Assembly: GCA_026125665.1 (NCBI GenBank)
Contig: JAHCKS010000009.1
Span: 35,778-99,777 of the forward strand
DNA: 64,000 nt
Reading direction: 5' to 3'
Origin: Rubrivivax sp.
GTDB taxonomy: Bacteria > Pseudomonadota > Gammaproteobacteria > Burkholderiales > Burkholderiaceae_C
This document shows positions 1 through 8,920 of the stretch, piece by piece. Under the pieces are notes generated by a model. The model saw nothing but the letters and a program-made list of their open reading frames with translations, did no database searches and had not been told where the DNA came from. A program made the translations under genes and the position numbers. Numbering within the stretch: the first letter of the stretch is position 1; each line of letters starts with the position of its first letter.

Positions 1-1
1 C

Positions 2-634
2 GGCAGCCCGGGACTTGATCACCTGCGCCGGCGTCCGCTGCTGGACCGCATCGCGCTTGAGGAGGCACTCGGCGCGACGCTCGGCGCGGTCAATCTCCTC
101 GTCACCTTCCACCCCGTGACGCTGGCGCCCGACGAAGGCGTCGGCGAGCTCGACGAGATGCTGGCCGCGCTGGCCGAGGTGGACGCGGGCACAGCGATCT
201 GGCTCACGCGGCCCAACGCCGACATGGGAAGCCGCATGTTCGCCCGCCGCGTCGACGAGTTCGCCGCCGCGCGCCCGGGGCAAGTGCATGTCTACGCCTC
301 GCTCGGCCAGCTGCGCTATCTGAGCCTGATGGCGCTCGCCGACGCGGTGGTGGGCAACTCGTCCAGTGGGCTGTACGAAGCGCCGTCGCTGAAGGTTCCC
401 ACCGTGAACATCGGCGACCGGCAGCGCGGCCGGCTGGCTGCGGCATCGGTGCTGCACTGTGCGCCCGAACGGCAGGCGATCCGGCGCTGCCTGTCCCAGG
501 CACTGGGTCTGGACTGCCGAGATGTCGTCAATCCCTACGGCGACGGCCACAGCAGCGAACGCATCGTAGCCGCGCTGCGCGCGCTGCCGCCCAGGCAGGC
601 GCTGCTGCGCAAGCCCTTCTTCGCAGCGGCTTGA
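2..634 (+). CDS. neuC: UDP-sugar 2-epimerase (hydrolysing), NeuC/LegG family, 3' part
   Basis: This is the C-terminal 210 codons of a hydrolysing UDP-sugar 2-epimerase; the gene begins before the window and is open from base 2. The family releases 2-epimerised N-acetyl hexosamines (ManNAc, or 6-deoxy-2,4-diacetamido-mannose in legionaminic acid synthesis) from nucleotide sugars. Visible family motifs are GSPGLDHL at the start, VTFHPVT, VGNSSSG and VNIGDRQRGR. A NeuB-type synthase begins 15 bases downstream with its own AGGA site at 637-640, so both belong to one operon. Substrate cannot be told from sequence; the PtmE-like gene downstream favours legionaminic-type rather than sialic acid. Confidence 0.9.
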   Translation, partial: GSPGLDHLRRRPLLDRIALEEALGATLGAVNLLVTFHPVTLAPDEGVGELDEMLAALAEVDAGTAIWLTRPNADMGSRMFARRVDEFAAARPGQVHVYASLGQLRYLSLMALADAVVGNSSSGLYEAPSLKVPTVNIGDRQRGRLAAASVLHCAPERQAIRRCLSQALGLDCRDVVNPYGDGHSSERIVAALRALPPRQALLRKPFFAAA

Positions 635-649
635 CGAGGAACGATCCCG

Positions 650-1726
650 ATGGGCGAGCGCTGCCTCTTCATCGCCGAAGCCGGCGTCAATCACAACGGC
701 TCGCTCGAACTGGCGCTGCAGCTGGTCGATGCCGCTGCCGACGCGGGCGCGGACATCGTCAAGTTCCAGACCTTCCGTGCCGACCGGCTCGTCACCGCCG
801 ACGCCCGCAAGGCCGACTACCAGGTGGCCAACACCGGCGAAGCCGGCGCGCAGCTCGAGATGCTGCGCCGCCTCGAGCTCTCGCCGGATGCACACCACCG
901 AGTCTTGGCGCGCTGTCGCGAGCGCGGCATCCGCTTCATGTCCACCGCCTTCGACGCCGAAAGCCTGGCCTTCCTGGCCACGCTGGAGATGCCGGCCGTG
1001 AAGATCCCTTCGGGCGACATCACGCACGGGCCGCTGCTGCTGCAGGCCGCGCGCCTCGAGCTGCCGCTCATCGTCTCCACGGGGATGTGCACGCTGGCCG
1101 ATGTCGAGGCCGCGCTCGGGGTCATCGCCTACGCGCTCACGCAGCCCGGCGAGCCCCGCGACCGCGCCGCCTGCGAACGGGCCCGCCGCTCCCCACGCGG
1201 CGCCTCGGCGCTTGCGGCACGCGTGACGCTGCTGCATTGCGTGACGCAGTACCCGGCTCCACCCGAAGCCATCAACCTGCGCGCCATGGACACGCTCGCG
1301 CGGGCGTTCGGGCTGCCGGTCGGCTACTCCGACCACACCATGGGCATCGAGGTCGCCCTGGCCGCCGCGGCGCGCGGGGCGCGCGTGATCGAGAAGCACT
1401 TCACGCTGGACCGCGAGCTCCCCGGCCCGGACCACGCGGCCTCGCTGGAACCGCAGGAGCTGCGCCAGCTCGTCGCCGGCGTGCGCAGGGTGGAGACGGC
1501 GCTCGGCAGCCCCGTCAAGGCGGCTTCCGAGGCAGAACTGGGCAACCTCGCGACCGCCCGGCGCAGCATCGTGGCGGCACGCCCCATCCGACGCGGCGAG
1601 GCCTTCACCCTCGACGATCTGGCGTTCAAGCGGCCTGGCGAGGGCCGCTCGCCGCTGGACACCTGGGCCCTGCTCGGCCAGGCGGCCAAGCGCGACTACC
1701 GAGCCGACGAGGCGATCGACGAGTGA
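650..1726 (+). CDS. neuB: N-acetylneuraminate/legionaminate synthase (NeuB family)
   Basis: This 358-residue enzyme would condense a 2-epimerised N-acetyl sugar with phosphoenolpyruvate to a nine-carbon nonulosonic acid in the cytoplasm. The TIM-barrel motifs are clear: AGVNHNG at residues 11-17, KFQTF near 38, KIPSGD, STGM, YSDHT and EKHFTLDR, followed by GPDHAAS. The C-terminal antifreeze-like (SAF) domain starts near ARRSIVA. Start ATG 650 follows AGGA at 637-640. The stop overlaps the next start (TGATG). Neu, Leg and Pse synthases are close relatives, so the exact product is an inference. Confidence 0.93.
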   Translation: MGERCLFIAEAGVNHNGSLELALQLVDAAADAGADIVKFQTFRADRLVTADARKADYQVANTGEAGAQLEMLRRLELSPDAHHRVLARCRERGIRFMSTAFDAESLAFLATLEMPAVKIPSGDITHGPLLLQAARLELPLIVSTGMCTLADVEAALGVIAYALTQPGEPRDRAACERARRSPRGASALAARVTLLHCVTQYPAPPEAINLRAMDTLARAFGLPVGYSDHTMGIEVALAAAARGARVIEKHFTLDRELPGPDHAASLEPQELRQLVAGVRRVETALGSPVKAASEAELGNLATARRSIVAARPIRRGEAFTLDDLAFKRPGEGRSPLDTWALLGQAAKRDYRADEAIDE

Positions 1727-2382
1727 TGAGCCCATCCGTCATCGTCGTCGGTGCCGGCGGGCACGGCGTCGTCGTCGCCGACGCGCTGCTTGCCGCGGGC
1801 GTGCCCGTGCTCGGGTTCACCGACGATGACAGCCATCGGCATGGGCAGCGCGTTCTCGGCCTGCCGGTGCTGGGCGGGGACGAGGCGCTCGCCGCGCCCG
1901 ATGCGCCGGGCCTGCAACTCGCCAACGGCATCGGCGGCACGGGGCTGGCGCGGACTGCACGGCGGGGCCTGCGCGCCGAGCTGCAGCGGCGCCTCGAGGC
2001 CATCGGCTTCCGCTTCTGCACGGTCGTGCATCCGGCAGCGATCGTCTCGCGCCATGCCGAGGTCGGCGCCAGCGCGCAGCTGCTGGCCGGCAGCGTCGTG
2101 CAGCCGCGCGCGCGCATCGGCGCGGGAGCGATCGTCAATACGCGTGCGATCGTCGAACACGACGTGATGCTCGGCGAGTTCGTGCATGTCGCGCCGGGCG
2201 CCGTCCTGTGCGGTGGCGTCAGCGTCGGCGAACAGGCCCACGTGGGCGTCGGCGCGGTCGTGCGCCAGGGCCTGCGCATCGGGCCGGGCACCATGATCGG
2301 TGCGGGAGCCGCGGTGGTGTGCGACTGCGACGGTGGCGTGTGGGCGGGCGTGCCCGCTCGGCAAATCGGAGGCGCGGCGTGA
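1726..2382 (+). CDS. NeuD/PglD-type sugar acetyltransferase
   Basis: A 218-residue NeuD/PglD-family protein. The N-terminal Rossmann-like part begins with VIVVGAGGHG. The C-terminal left-handed beta-helix is built of hexapeptide repeats with typical HPAAIVS and NTRAIVEHD segments (catalytic His in EHD). The family acetylates 4-amino sugars on UDP or O-acetylates sialic acids using acetyl-CoA. ATG 1726 overlaps the synthase stop, and the protein is only the distal third of a much longer open frame. Sitting between the synthase and the nucleotidyltransferase, it may be the LegH-type N-acetyltransferase or an O-acetyltransferase of the finished acid. A second family member lies at 30834-31499. 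Confidence 0.85.
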   Translation: MSPSVIVVGAGGHGVVVADALLAAGVPVLGFTDDDSHRHGQRVLGLPVLGGDEALAAPDAPGLQLANGIGGTGLARTARRGLRAELQRRLEAIGFRFCTVVHPAAIVSRHAEVGASAQLLAGSVVQPRARIGAGAIVNTRAIVEHDVMLGEFVHVAPGAVLCGGVSVGEQAHVGVGAVVRQGLRIGPGTMIGAGAAVVCDCDGGVWAGVPARQIGGAA

Positions 2383-3428
2383 AACGCTGGGAACAAGTCC
2401 TGATCGGCCCGCACTGCAGCCTGCGCGACGCCTTGGCCGTGATCGATCGCACCGGCGGCCAGATGGCGCTCGTGGTCGACGACGATCGCCGGCTGCTCGG
2501 CACGCTGAGCGACGGGGACGTGCGGCGCGCGTTGCTCAAGGGAATGGTCCTTGCGGACGGCGTCGCCGGCGCGATGCATCGCTCGCCGGTGTGCGCCCGT
2601 TCCGGCGAGGACCGCGAGAGCATCGTCGGGACGATGCGGCGTCGCGGCCTGCACCAGATGCCGGTGCTCGATGAGCAGGGGCGCGTCGTCGGCCTGCAGA
2701 CCTATGTCGACTTCTTCGACACGCCGCGGCGGGCGAACTGGGTCGTCATCATGGCCGGCGGCCTCGGCACGCGGCTGGGCGAGCTGACGCGCGAGACGCC
2801 GAAGCCGATGCTGCCGATCGGCTCGCGCCCGCTGCTGGAGACCATCGTGCGCGGCATCGCCGAGCATGGCTTCGAGCGCATCTACCTCGCCGTGCACTAC
2901 AAGGCGGAGCAGATCGAGGCGCACTTCGGCGACGGCAGCGCGCTCGGCCTGGACATCCGCTACCTGCGCGAGGATCAGCGCCTGGGCACCGCGGGGGCGC
3001 TCAGCCTGCTTCCGGAACGACCGGCGCTGCCGCTGGTGGTCACGAACGCCGACCTGCTGACCAAGGAGGACCTGGGCCTGATGGTGGAACGCCACGTCGA
3101 GTCGGGTGCCGACGCGACGATGGCCGTGCGCCCCTACGAGATGCAGGTTCCCTTCGGCGTCGTGCGCGAACGCGACGGGCAGATCGCCGGCATCGAGGAA
3201 AAGCCTCTGCAGCGCTTCGTCGTCAGTGCCGGCATCTACGTGCTCTCGCCGCAGGTGATCGAGCTGGTCCCGCGTGGGCAGTGCTTCGATATGCCTGCGC
3301 TGTTCGAGGCGCTCATCGCCGGGGGTGGGCGCGCGCGCTGCCACCACGTGCGCAGCTACTGGCTGGACATCGGGCAGCCCCCCGACTACGAACGCGCCAA
3401 GCGCGAGTACCGCGAGGTCTTCCCGTGA
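2379..3428 (+). CDS. CBS-domain sugar-phosphate nucleotidyltransferase (PtmE-like)
   Basis: This 349-residue protein has a pair of CBS domains at about residues 1-115 (LLGTLSDGDVRR and VVGLQTYVDFF) and a nucleotidyltransferase domain from about 120. The latter carries GGLGTRLGELT, ETPKPMLPI and VTNADLL. Campylobacter PtmE has this architecture and makes GDP-glucosamine for the GDP route to legionaminic acid. That, with NeuB/NeuC/NeuA homologues on both sides, is the main reason to read the module as legionaminic-type. It starts at GTG 2379 inside the previous stop (GTGA). The substrate nucleotide is inferred, not visible. Confidence 0.85.
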   Translation: MKRWEQVLIGPHCSLRDALAVIDRTGGQMALVVDDDRRLLGTLSDGDVRRALLKGMVLADGVAGAMHRSPVCARSGEDRESIVGTMRRRGLHQMPVLDEQGRVVGLQTYVDFFDTPRRANWVVIMAGGLGTRLGELTRETPKPMLPIGSRPLLETIVRGIAEHGFERIYLAVHYKAEQIEAHFGDGSALGLDIRYLREDQRLGTAGALSLLPERPALPLVVTNADLLTKEDLGLMVERHVESGADATMAVRPYEMQVPFGVVRERDGQIAGIEEKPLQRFVVSAGIYVLSPQVIELVPRGQCFDMPALFEALIAGGGRARCHHVRSYWLDIGQPPDYERAKREYREVFP

Positions 3429-4162
3429 TCGAGGGCCGCCGGGTACTGGCACTGGTGCCGGCGCGGCGAGGCTCCAAGGGCCTGCCGCTGAAGAACATTC
3501 GGCCCCTGCACGGCAAGCCGCTGCTTGCCTGGCCGATCGCGGCGGCGCGAGCGTCGCGCCATGTCGATCGCGTGGTCCTCAGCACCGACGACGCCGGGTT
3601 TGCCGAGTTGGGGCGCCAGGCCGGCGCCGACGTGCCCTTCCTTCGCCCGGCCGAACTCGCCAGCGACGACGCGCCGAGCATCGGCTTCATCCTGCACGCC
3701 CTGGATGCGCTCGACGCCGCCGGCGATCGCTTCGACTACCTGGTGCTGCTGGAGCCCACGTCGCCGCTGACCGAGGGCAGCGACATCGACGCTGCGCTGG
3801 CGGCGCTGCATGCCGCCTCGCCGCGGGCGCAGGCGCTGGTGGGCGTGAGTCCGATCGTGAACGCACATCCGGCCTTCGCTGTCCGCCTCTCGGCCGATGG
3901 GCTGCTGCGACCGTACGCGGCCGGCGCCTTCGATCAGCTGCCGCGGCGGCAGGACATCGAGCCGCTGTACGCGCTGGACGGCAGCCTGTACATCTCCACT
4001 GTCGCCTCGCTGCGGGCGCGGCGCGCCTTCTGCCACGGCGGCACGCTGCCCCACGTGATGCCCAGGTACAAATCCTTCGAGATCGACGACCTCGTCGACT
4101 TCATCTGCGTCGAGGCCCTGCTCGCCCACCGCGCGCTGCTCGACGAAGCGCCCAGCCAATGA
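3425..4162 (+). CDS. neuA: CMP-nonulosonate cytidylyltransferase (NeuA/LegF/PtmB family)
   Basis: This 245-residue enzyme activates a nonulosonic acid with CTP to the CMP-sugar used by transferases. The N-terminal nucleotide-binding motif is LVPARRGSKGLPLKN, followed by LSTDD, FLRPAELASDDAP and LLEPTSPL; ALDGSLYI lies in the C-terminal part. Its start is GTG 3425, overlapping the previous stop as GTGA, which indicates translational coupling. It completes the 2-epimerase/synthase/activation set at the head of the locus. Confidence 0.9.
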   Translation: MIEGRRVLALVPARRGSKGLPLKNIRPLHGKPLLAWPIAAARASRHVDRVVLSTDDAGFAELGRQAGADVPFLRPAELASDDAPSIGFILHALDALDAAGDRFDYLVLLEPTSPLTEGSDIDAALAALHAASPRAQALVGVSPIVNAHPAFAVRLSADGLLRPYAAGAFDQLPRRQDIEPLYALDGSLYISTVASLRARRAFCHGGTLPHVMPRYKSFEIDDLVDFICVEALLAHRALLDEAPSQ

Positions 4163-4190
4163 GCCGCCCCCGTTTCCCGGAGACCCATCC

Positions 4191-5381
4191 ATGAAGCGAT
4201 GCACGAAGTGCCTGACCAAGGAGACCGTCGACACGATCACGTTCGACGAGTTCGGGGTCTGCAGCGTCTGCCGCCAGGTCGAGTTCAAGAAGGAGAAGAT
4301 CGACTGGGCGGAGCGCGGTCGCCAGCTGCAGGCCATCGTCGAGCGGCACAAGGGCCGCGGCCTGTACGACTGCATCGTGCCCTACAGCGGCGGCAAGGAC
4401 AGCACTTTCCAGCTCTGGTACATCGTCAGGCAGCTCGGGCTCAAGCCTCTGGTCGTGCGCTACAACCACTGGGGCTACCGGCCGCTGGTGGACGAGAACA
4501 ACACCAGCGTCTTCAAGCAGCTGGGCGTCGACGTCGTCGAGTTCACGACCAGCTTCCAGGTCGTGCGCGAGCTGATGCTCGAGTCGCTGAAGCGGCGCGG
4601 CGACTTCTGCTGGCACTGCCACACCGGCATCTATGCGGGCGTCATGCACATGGCGGTGCGCTTCGACACGCCGCTGATCTTCTGGGGCGAATCCACGGCG
4701 GAGTACCACAGCTGGTACACGTTCGAGGAGATGGAGGAGGTCGACGAGAAACGTTTCAACCGCGTCATGAACCAGGGCATCACCGCCGACGACATGTTCG
4801 AGTTCCTGCAGGGGCGCGTGGCCCGCCGCGACCTGTGGATGTTCGACTACCCGAAGCGGCAGGACCTGATCCGCCTGAAGGTCGAGTCGATCTGCCTGGG
4901 CAACTACATCGAGTGGAACACCAAGCGCCAGGTCGAGATCATCAAGCGCGAACTCGGCTGGAAGGGACAGGCGGTCGAGGGCGTGCCGCCCGAGTACGAC
5001 TACGAGAAGATCGAGTGCACCTTCCAAGGCATGCGCGACTACGCCAAGTACGTCAAGCGCGGGTACGGCCGCACGAACCACCTGGCCTCGATCGACATCC
5101 GCAACGGCGTGCTCGACCGCGACAGCGCGCTGCAACTGGAGGCGCGCTACGACGGCAAGCGGCCGGCCTCGCTCGACTGGTTCCTGAGGATCCTGCAGAT
5201 CAGCGAGGCCGAGTTCTACGAGATCCTGGCCAAGCACCAGGTCCATCCCTGGAAGTTCGACCCCGCCGCGGTCCAGACCGGGCCGCCGCTGCCCGACATG
5301 CCACGCTGGGACGCGACCCCGCTCGAAGGCCCCGTCGGTCCGCCGCGCGACGACCAGGGGCGCATGAAGAAGTACGTGTGA
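4191..5381 (+). CDS. N-acetyl sugar amidotransferase (WbuX/WbpG/PtmG type), copy 1
   Basis: A 396-residue PP-loop ATPase that should turn an N-acetyl group into an acetamidino group with ATP and ammonia delivered by HisH/HisF homologues. Four N-terminal cysteines (4, 7, 24, 27) form a zinc-ribbon-like pattern. The PP-loop SGGKDST lies at about residues 66-72. A GGAG site at 4179-4182 precedes ATG 4191. HisH and HisF homologues follow within 8 and 13 bases. Adjacent to the nonulosonic acid genes, it most likely forms a 5-acetamidino-legionaminic-type sugar; that target is inference from position. Confidence 0.92.
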   Translation: MKRCTKCLTKETVDTITFDEFGVCSVCRQVEFKKEKIDWAERGRQLQAIVERHKGRGLYDCIVPYSGGKDSTFQLWYIVRQLGLKPLVVRYNHWGYRPLVDENNTSVFKQLGVDVVEFTTSFQVVRELMLESLKRRGDFCWHCHTGIYAGVMHMAVRFDTPLIFWGESTAEYHSWYTFEEMEEVDEKRFNRVMNQGITADDMFEFLQGRVARRDLWMFDYPKRQDLIRLKVESICLGNYIEWNTKRQVEIIKRELGWKGQAVEGVPPEYDYEKIECTFQGMRDYAKYVKRGYGRTNHLASIDIRNGVLDRDSALQLEARYDGKRPASLDWFLRILQISEAEFYEILAKHQVHPWKFDPAAVQTGPPLPDMPRWDATPLEGPVGPPRDDQGRMKKYV

Positions 5382-5388
5382 GCCCGTC

Positions 5389-6033
5389 GTGAACCCCGCA
5401 GATCGCCACGCCGGCCCGGTCGCCATCGTCGACTACGGCATGGGCAACGTGCGCTCGCTGCGCAATGCGCTCGAGTACATCGGCGCCGAGGTCGTCATCA
5501 CGGCCGACGACGCCGAGCTCGACCGTGCCGCGCGCATCGTGCTGCCCGGCGTCGGCGCATTCGGCGACGCGATGCAGGCGATCCGCGAGCGTGGCCTGGA
5601 CCGGGCGCTCACGCACCAGGCGCTCGAGCGGCACAAGCCCGTGCTTGGCATCTGCCTGGGCATGCAGCTGTTCGCGCGCAGCAGCAACGAACACGGAGAG
5701 CATGCCGGGCTCGGGTGGATCGACGCCGACGTGCGCCGGCTGCAGGTCGAGCGCCCGCTGACCGTGCCGCATGTGGGCTGGAACAACGTCGAGTTCGATG
5801 CCGGCGAGGGGCTCTTCGCCGGCATCCGGCCGCCGGAGTCGAACTTCTACTTCGTGCACAGCTACCACATGGTGTGCCACGAGCCCGGCGACTGCGTCGC
5901 GACGACGCGCCACGGGTCGGCGGTCACGGCCGCCGTGCGCCGCGGCAACCTGGTGGCCACGCAGTTCCACCCGGAGAAGAGCCAGGACAACGGGCTCAGG
6001 CTGCTCGCCAACTGGCTGGCGGCCACGCCGTAG
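5389..6033 (+). CDS. hisH: HisH-type glutaminase subunit for sugar amidation, copy 1
   Basis: A 214-residue class I glutamine amidotransferase that hydrolyses glutamine and passes ammonia to its HisF partner. The catalytic triad is visible: Cys in GICLGMQ, and His and Glu in QFHPEKS. Further HisH features are VDYGMGN, LPGVGAFG and FVHSYH. The start is GTG 5389, eight bases after the amidotransferase stop. No histidine-pathway gene lies nearby, so the role is sugar amidation and not imidazole glycerol phosphate synthesis. Confidence 0.9.
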   Translation: MNPADRHAGPVAIVDYGMGNVRSLRNALEYIGAEVVITADDAELDRAARIVLPGVGAFGDAMQAIRERGLDRALTHQALERHKPVLGICLGMQLFARSSNEHGEHAGLGWIDADVRRLQVERPLTVPHVGWNNVEFDAGEGLFAGIRPPESNFYFVHSYHMVCHEPGDCVATTRHGSAVTAAVRRGNLVATQFHPEKSQDNGLRLLANWLAATP

Positions 6034-6046
6034 CGGTCTCAAGCAC

Positions 6047-6823
6047 ATGCTCAAGAAGCGCATCATCCCGAAGTTCCTGGTACGCGACGGCCGGCTCGTG
6101 AAGGGCGTGCGGTTCCACGAGGACTTCCGCGAGGCCGGCAATCCGGTGTCGACGGCCAAGGTCTACGACGCCTACGGGGTCGACGAGCTGATGTTCGTCG
6201 ACATCGAGGCCACGCCGAAGGGCCGGCCGGCCAGCGGCACGATCGTCGAGCGCGTATCCGAGGAGGTGTTCATGCCCTTCACGGTGGGCGGGGGCATCCG
6301 CACGCTGGCGCACATCGAGTCGCTGCTGGCCAGCGGCGCCGACAAGGTGTGCATCAACTCCGCGGCGGTGGAGGACCCCTCGTTCGTGCGGCGGGCAGCC
6401 GCTCGCTTCGGCGACCAGTGCATCGTCGTGGGCGTCGACTACAAGCGCCTGGAAGACGGGTCCCTGCGCGTGGTCGCGCACTGCGGGCAGCGCCTGACGG
6501 AGCACGAGCCGCTCGACTGGTGCCTGCGCATGCAGGACCACCACGCCGGCGAGGTGCTGCTGGTGTCGATCGACCGCGACGGCACGATGAGCGGCTTTGA
6601 TGTCGAGCTGATCGCGCGCGCGAGCGAGCGACTGCAGATCCCGCTCATCGCCTCCAGCGGTGCCGGCACCTTGCAGCATTGCCGCGAGGCGCTCGAGGCC
6701 GGCGCCTCGGCAATCACGATCAGCAGCATGTTCCTGTTCTCGGACCACAGCCCGATCAAGGTGCGCACGTTCCTCGCCACCAACGGTGTCGCCGTGCGTT
6801 CGCAGCGGGGCAGCCACAGCTGA
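6047..6823 (+). CDS. hisF: HisF-type ammonia-channel subunit for sugar amidation, copy 1
   Basis: A 258-residue (beta/alpha)8 barrel of the HisF family. In true HisF the N-terminal motif IIPCLDV supplies catalytic Asp11; here it reads IIPKFLV, so that Asp is a Leu. The second catalytic Asp (GVDYKR) and the barrel motifs VGGGIRT and SIDRDGTMSG remain. The pattern fits a barrel kept as ammonia channel but not as cyclase. ATG 6047 follows the HisH stop by 13 bases. It should pair with the HisH and WbuX-type proteins just upstream. Confidence 0.9.
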   Translation: MLKKRIIPKFLVRDGRLVKGVRFHEDFREAGNPVSTAKVYDAYGVDELMFVDIEATPKGRPASGTIVERVSEEVFMPFTVGGGIRTLAHIESLLASGADKVCINSAAVEDPSFVRRAAARFGDQCIVVGVDYKRLEDGSLRVVAHCGQRLTEHEPLDWCLRMQDHHAGEVLLVSIDRDGTMSGFDVELIARASERLQIPLIASSGAGTLQHCREALEAGASAITISSMFLFSDHSPIKVRTFLATNGVAVRSQRGSHS

Positions 6824-6847
6824 ACGCGCGGGCTTGCGGGAGCGCAC

Positions 6848-7525
6848 ATGGGCTTGAAGGTCAGCAGCACCCTCACGGCAGCCGAGCTTGCGGCGCTCGC
6901 CGCCGCGCAGGCCAACGCCTTCTTCCCCGACCGGGACCCGGTCGCCGCGGCCGGCTTGGCCGCCGCCGCCGAGGGCGCGCTGGCGCGCCTGGAACACTGC
7001 TTCGTGCACATCGACAGCAAGTACTTCTTCGACGGCCGCCGGGCCGTCTTCGACCACCTGCACGGCGACCAGTACACGATGTGGCTGTACTGGCTGGCCA
7101 GCGAGCACCACCGCCGCGGCGGCGACCCAGGCGAGTGCAAGAAGCTGTTCCTGCTGAACAAGGCGCTGCACGGCTGCGACCTGTTCTACGAGGTCGAGCT
7201 GCCGCGCATCTTCCTGCTCGTGCATCCGCTGGGCACCGTGCTCGGCCGCGCCCGTTACGGCGACTACCTGATCGCCTACCAGCGGGTCGGCGTGGGCAGC
7301 AACCACGACGTCTATCCCACCCTCGGCGAGCACCTGACGCTGCGGCCGGGCAGCTCGGTGCTCGGACGCTGCCAGGTTGGCAGGCAGTGCACCATCGCCG
7401 CCGAGTCGCTGCTGCTCGATCGCGACCTCGGGCCGGGCAGCGTTTACATCGGCAACCCGCGCGCCTGCGTCATCCGCGCGCAGGCGGAGCCCCAACCGCT
7501 GTGGCGCACTTCACCGCAACCATGA
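6848..7525 (+). CDS. Serine-acetyltransferase-like hexapeptide transferase
   Basis: A 225-residue protein with an alpha-helical N-terminal half and a short left-handed beta-helix at the C-terminus (VGVGSNHDVYPTLGEHLTL, then GNPRACVIRAQ), resembling CysE-type acyltransferases. HPLGTVLGRARYG corresponds to the region before the first coil. In this setting an amino-sugar acyltransferase is more likely than a serine acetyltransferase. Its stop overlaps the next gene's ATG (ATGA), linking it to the class III aminotransferase. The acceptor is not known. Confidence 0.7.
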   Translation: MGLKVSSTLTAAELAALAAAQANAFFPDRDPVAAAGLAAAAEGALARLEHCFVHIDSKYFFDGRRAVFDHLHGDQYTMWLYWLASEHHRRGGDPGECKKLFLLNKALHGCDLFYEVELPRIFLLVHPLGTVLGRARYGDYLIAYQRVGVGSNHDVYPTLGEHLTLRPGSSVLGRCQVGRQCTIAAESLLLDRDLGPGSVYIGNPRACVIRAQAEPQPLWRTSPQP

Positions 7526-8904
7526 ACCCATCCGACGACGAGACGACGCAGCTGCGTGCGCGGCTGCACCGCGCGATTCCCGGGGGCGCGCACACCTACT
7601 CGCGCGGCGACGACCAGTTCCCCGGCAACGCGCCGCCGCTGCTGGTGCGCGGCGAGGGCGCCCATGTCTGGGACCACGCCGGCCGTCGTTACCTCGACTA
7701 CGGCATGGCGCTGCGCGCGGTGACCCTCGGCTACGCCGATGCCCGCGTCAACGCCGCCGCCGCCGCCGAGATGGCCAAGGGCGTCAACCTGACCCGCGCC
7801 TCGCTCACCGAGCTCGAGGCGGCCGAGGCGCTGATCGCCACGGTGCCTTCGGTGGAGATGGTCAAGTTCGGCAAGAACGGCTCGAACGTCACGACGGCGG
7901 CGGTGAAGATCGCGCGCGCCTACACCGGCCGGCGCTTCGTCTGCATCCCCCGCCAGCACCCCTTCTTCTCGTTCGACGACTGGTTCATCGGCACTACCGT
8001 CATGCGCCGCGGCGTCGTGCGCGAGCATGCGGCGACGACCCTCGTCTTCGACTACGGGAACGTCGCCTCGCTCGAGGCGCTGTTCGAGGCGCACCCGGGC
8101 GAGATCGCGGCGGTCATGCTCGAGCCCGCGACGACCCTCACGCCCTGCCCCGCCACGTGCGCCGGCCCGGCCGCGTGGCCCGCGACGCCCTGCGCCGGGT
8201 GCCCGCACAACGCGGGCAGCTTCCTGCACCGCGTGCAGCAGCTGTGCCGCCGCCACGGCACGGTCTTCATCCTCGACGAGATGATCACCGGCTTCCGGTG
8301 GCACCTGGCGGGCGCGCAGCGCTTCTTCGGCGTCGAGCCCGACCTGACGACCTTCGGCAAGGGCATGGCCAATGGGTTCTCGGTCGCCGCGGTTGGCGGG
8401 CGGCGCGAGCTGATGGCCGTCGGCGCCATCGACCGCGCGGGCATGGAACGCACCTTCCTGCTGTCGACTACGCACGGCGCCGAGATGCCCGGCCTCGGCG
8501 CCTTCCTGGCGACGCTGCGCATCTACCGCGACGAGGACGTCGTCGGCCACCTCTGGCGCTACGGCGCCGCGCTGCGCGACGGCATCCGCGAAGTCGCCGC
8601 GAGGCACGGGCTGTCCGCGCACGTCGCCACCGATGGACCGGCGATCAGCCTCAACGTCGTGACCCGCGGCAGCGACAGCCAACCCTCGCTCGAGCTGCGC
8701 ACGCTGCTGGCGCAGGAGTTGCTCGAACGCGGGGTGATGATGCCCTGGATCGCGATCTCGCAGTCCCACGGCGAGACGGAGCTGCGGCAGACGCTGGATG
8801 CCCTGGACGGCGCGCTCGGCGTGTACCGGCAGGCGCTGGACGGTGGTGTGCAGCGCTTCCTGCGCGGCCCGGCCATCCGGCCAGTGTTCCGCGCCACGAA
8901 CTGA
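7522..8904 (+). CDS. Class III (GSA-aminomutase-like) PLP aminotransferase with Cys-rich insertion
   Basis: A 460-residue fold-type I PLP enzyme most like glutamate-1-semialdehyde aminomutase. Features are IPGGAHTYSRG near the N-terminus, FGKNGSN, LDEMITGFRW and the PLP lysine in TFGKGMANG. Between the EPATT segment and the LDEM motif is an insertion with four cysteines (CPATC and CAGC, about ten residues apart), which suggests a metal site. Context (acetyltransferase before, SDR after) argues for an amino-sugar or amino-acid substituent rather than tetrapyrrole synthesis. ATG 7522 overlaps the previous stop. Confidence 0.8.
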   Translation: MNPSDDETTQLRARLHRAIPGGAHTYSRGDDQFPGNAPPLLVRGEGAHVWDHAGRRYLDYGMALRAVTLGYADARVNAAAAAEMAKGVNLTRASLTELEAAEALIATVPSVEMVKFGKNGSNVTTAAVKIARAYTGRRFVCIPRQHPFFSFDDWFIGTTVMRRGVVREHAATTLVFDYGNVASLEALFEAHPGEIAAVMLEPATTLTPCPATCAGPAAWPATPCAGCPHNAGSFLHRVQQLCRRHGTVFILDEMITGFRWHLAGAQRFFGVEPDLTTFGKGMANGFSVAAVGGRRELMAVGAIDRAGMERTFLLSTTHGAEMPGLGAFLATLRIYRDEDVVGHLWRYGAALRDGIREVAARHGLSAHVATDGPAISLNVVTRGSDSQPSLELRTLLAQELLERGVMMPWIAISQSHGETELRQTLDALDGALGVYRQALDGGVQRFLRGPAIRPVFRATN

Positions 8905-8920
8905 GGCCCGGCCCGCGACG

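Noticed and set aside
631-1725. Forward open frame preceding the NeuD-like gene
   Set aside because: It runs in another frame across the whole synthase gene and has arginine-rich, unstructured composition; only the part from 1726 is real.
1626-3452. Long reverse-strand open frame of 608 codons
   Set aside because: It is antisense to three clear genes and has composition typical of GC-rich shadow frames.
7522-8904. Class III aminotransferase as HemL of tetrapyrrole synthesis
   Set aside because: The gene lies in a sugar cluster, overlaps an acetyltransferase gene and has a Cys-rich insertion that HemL lacks.
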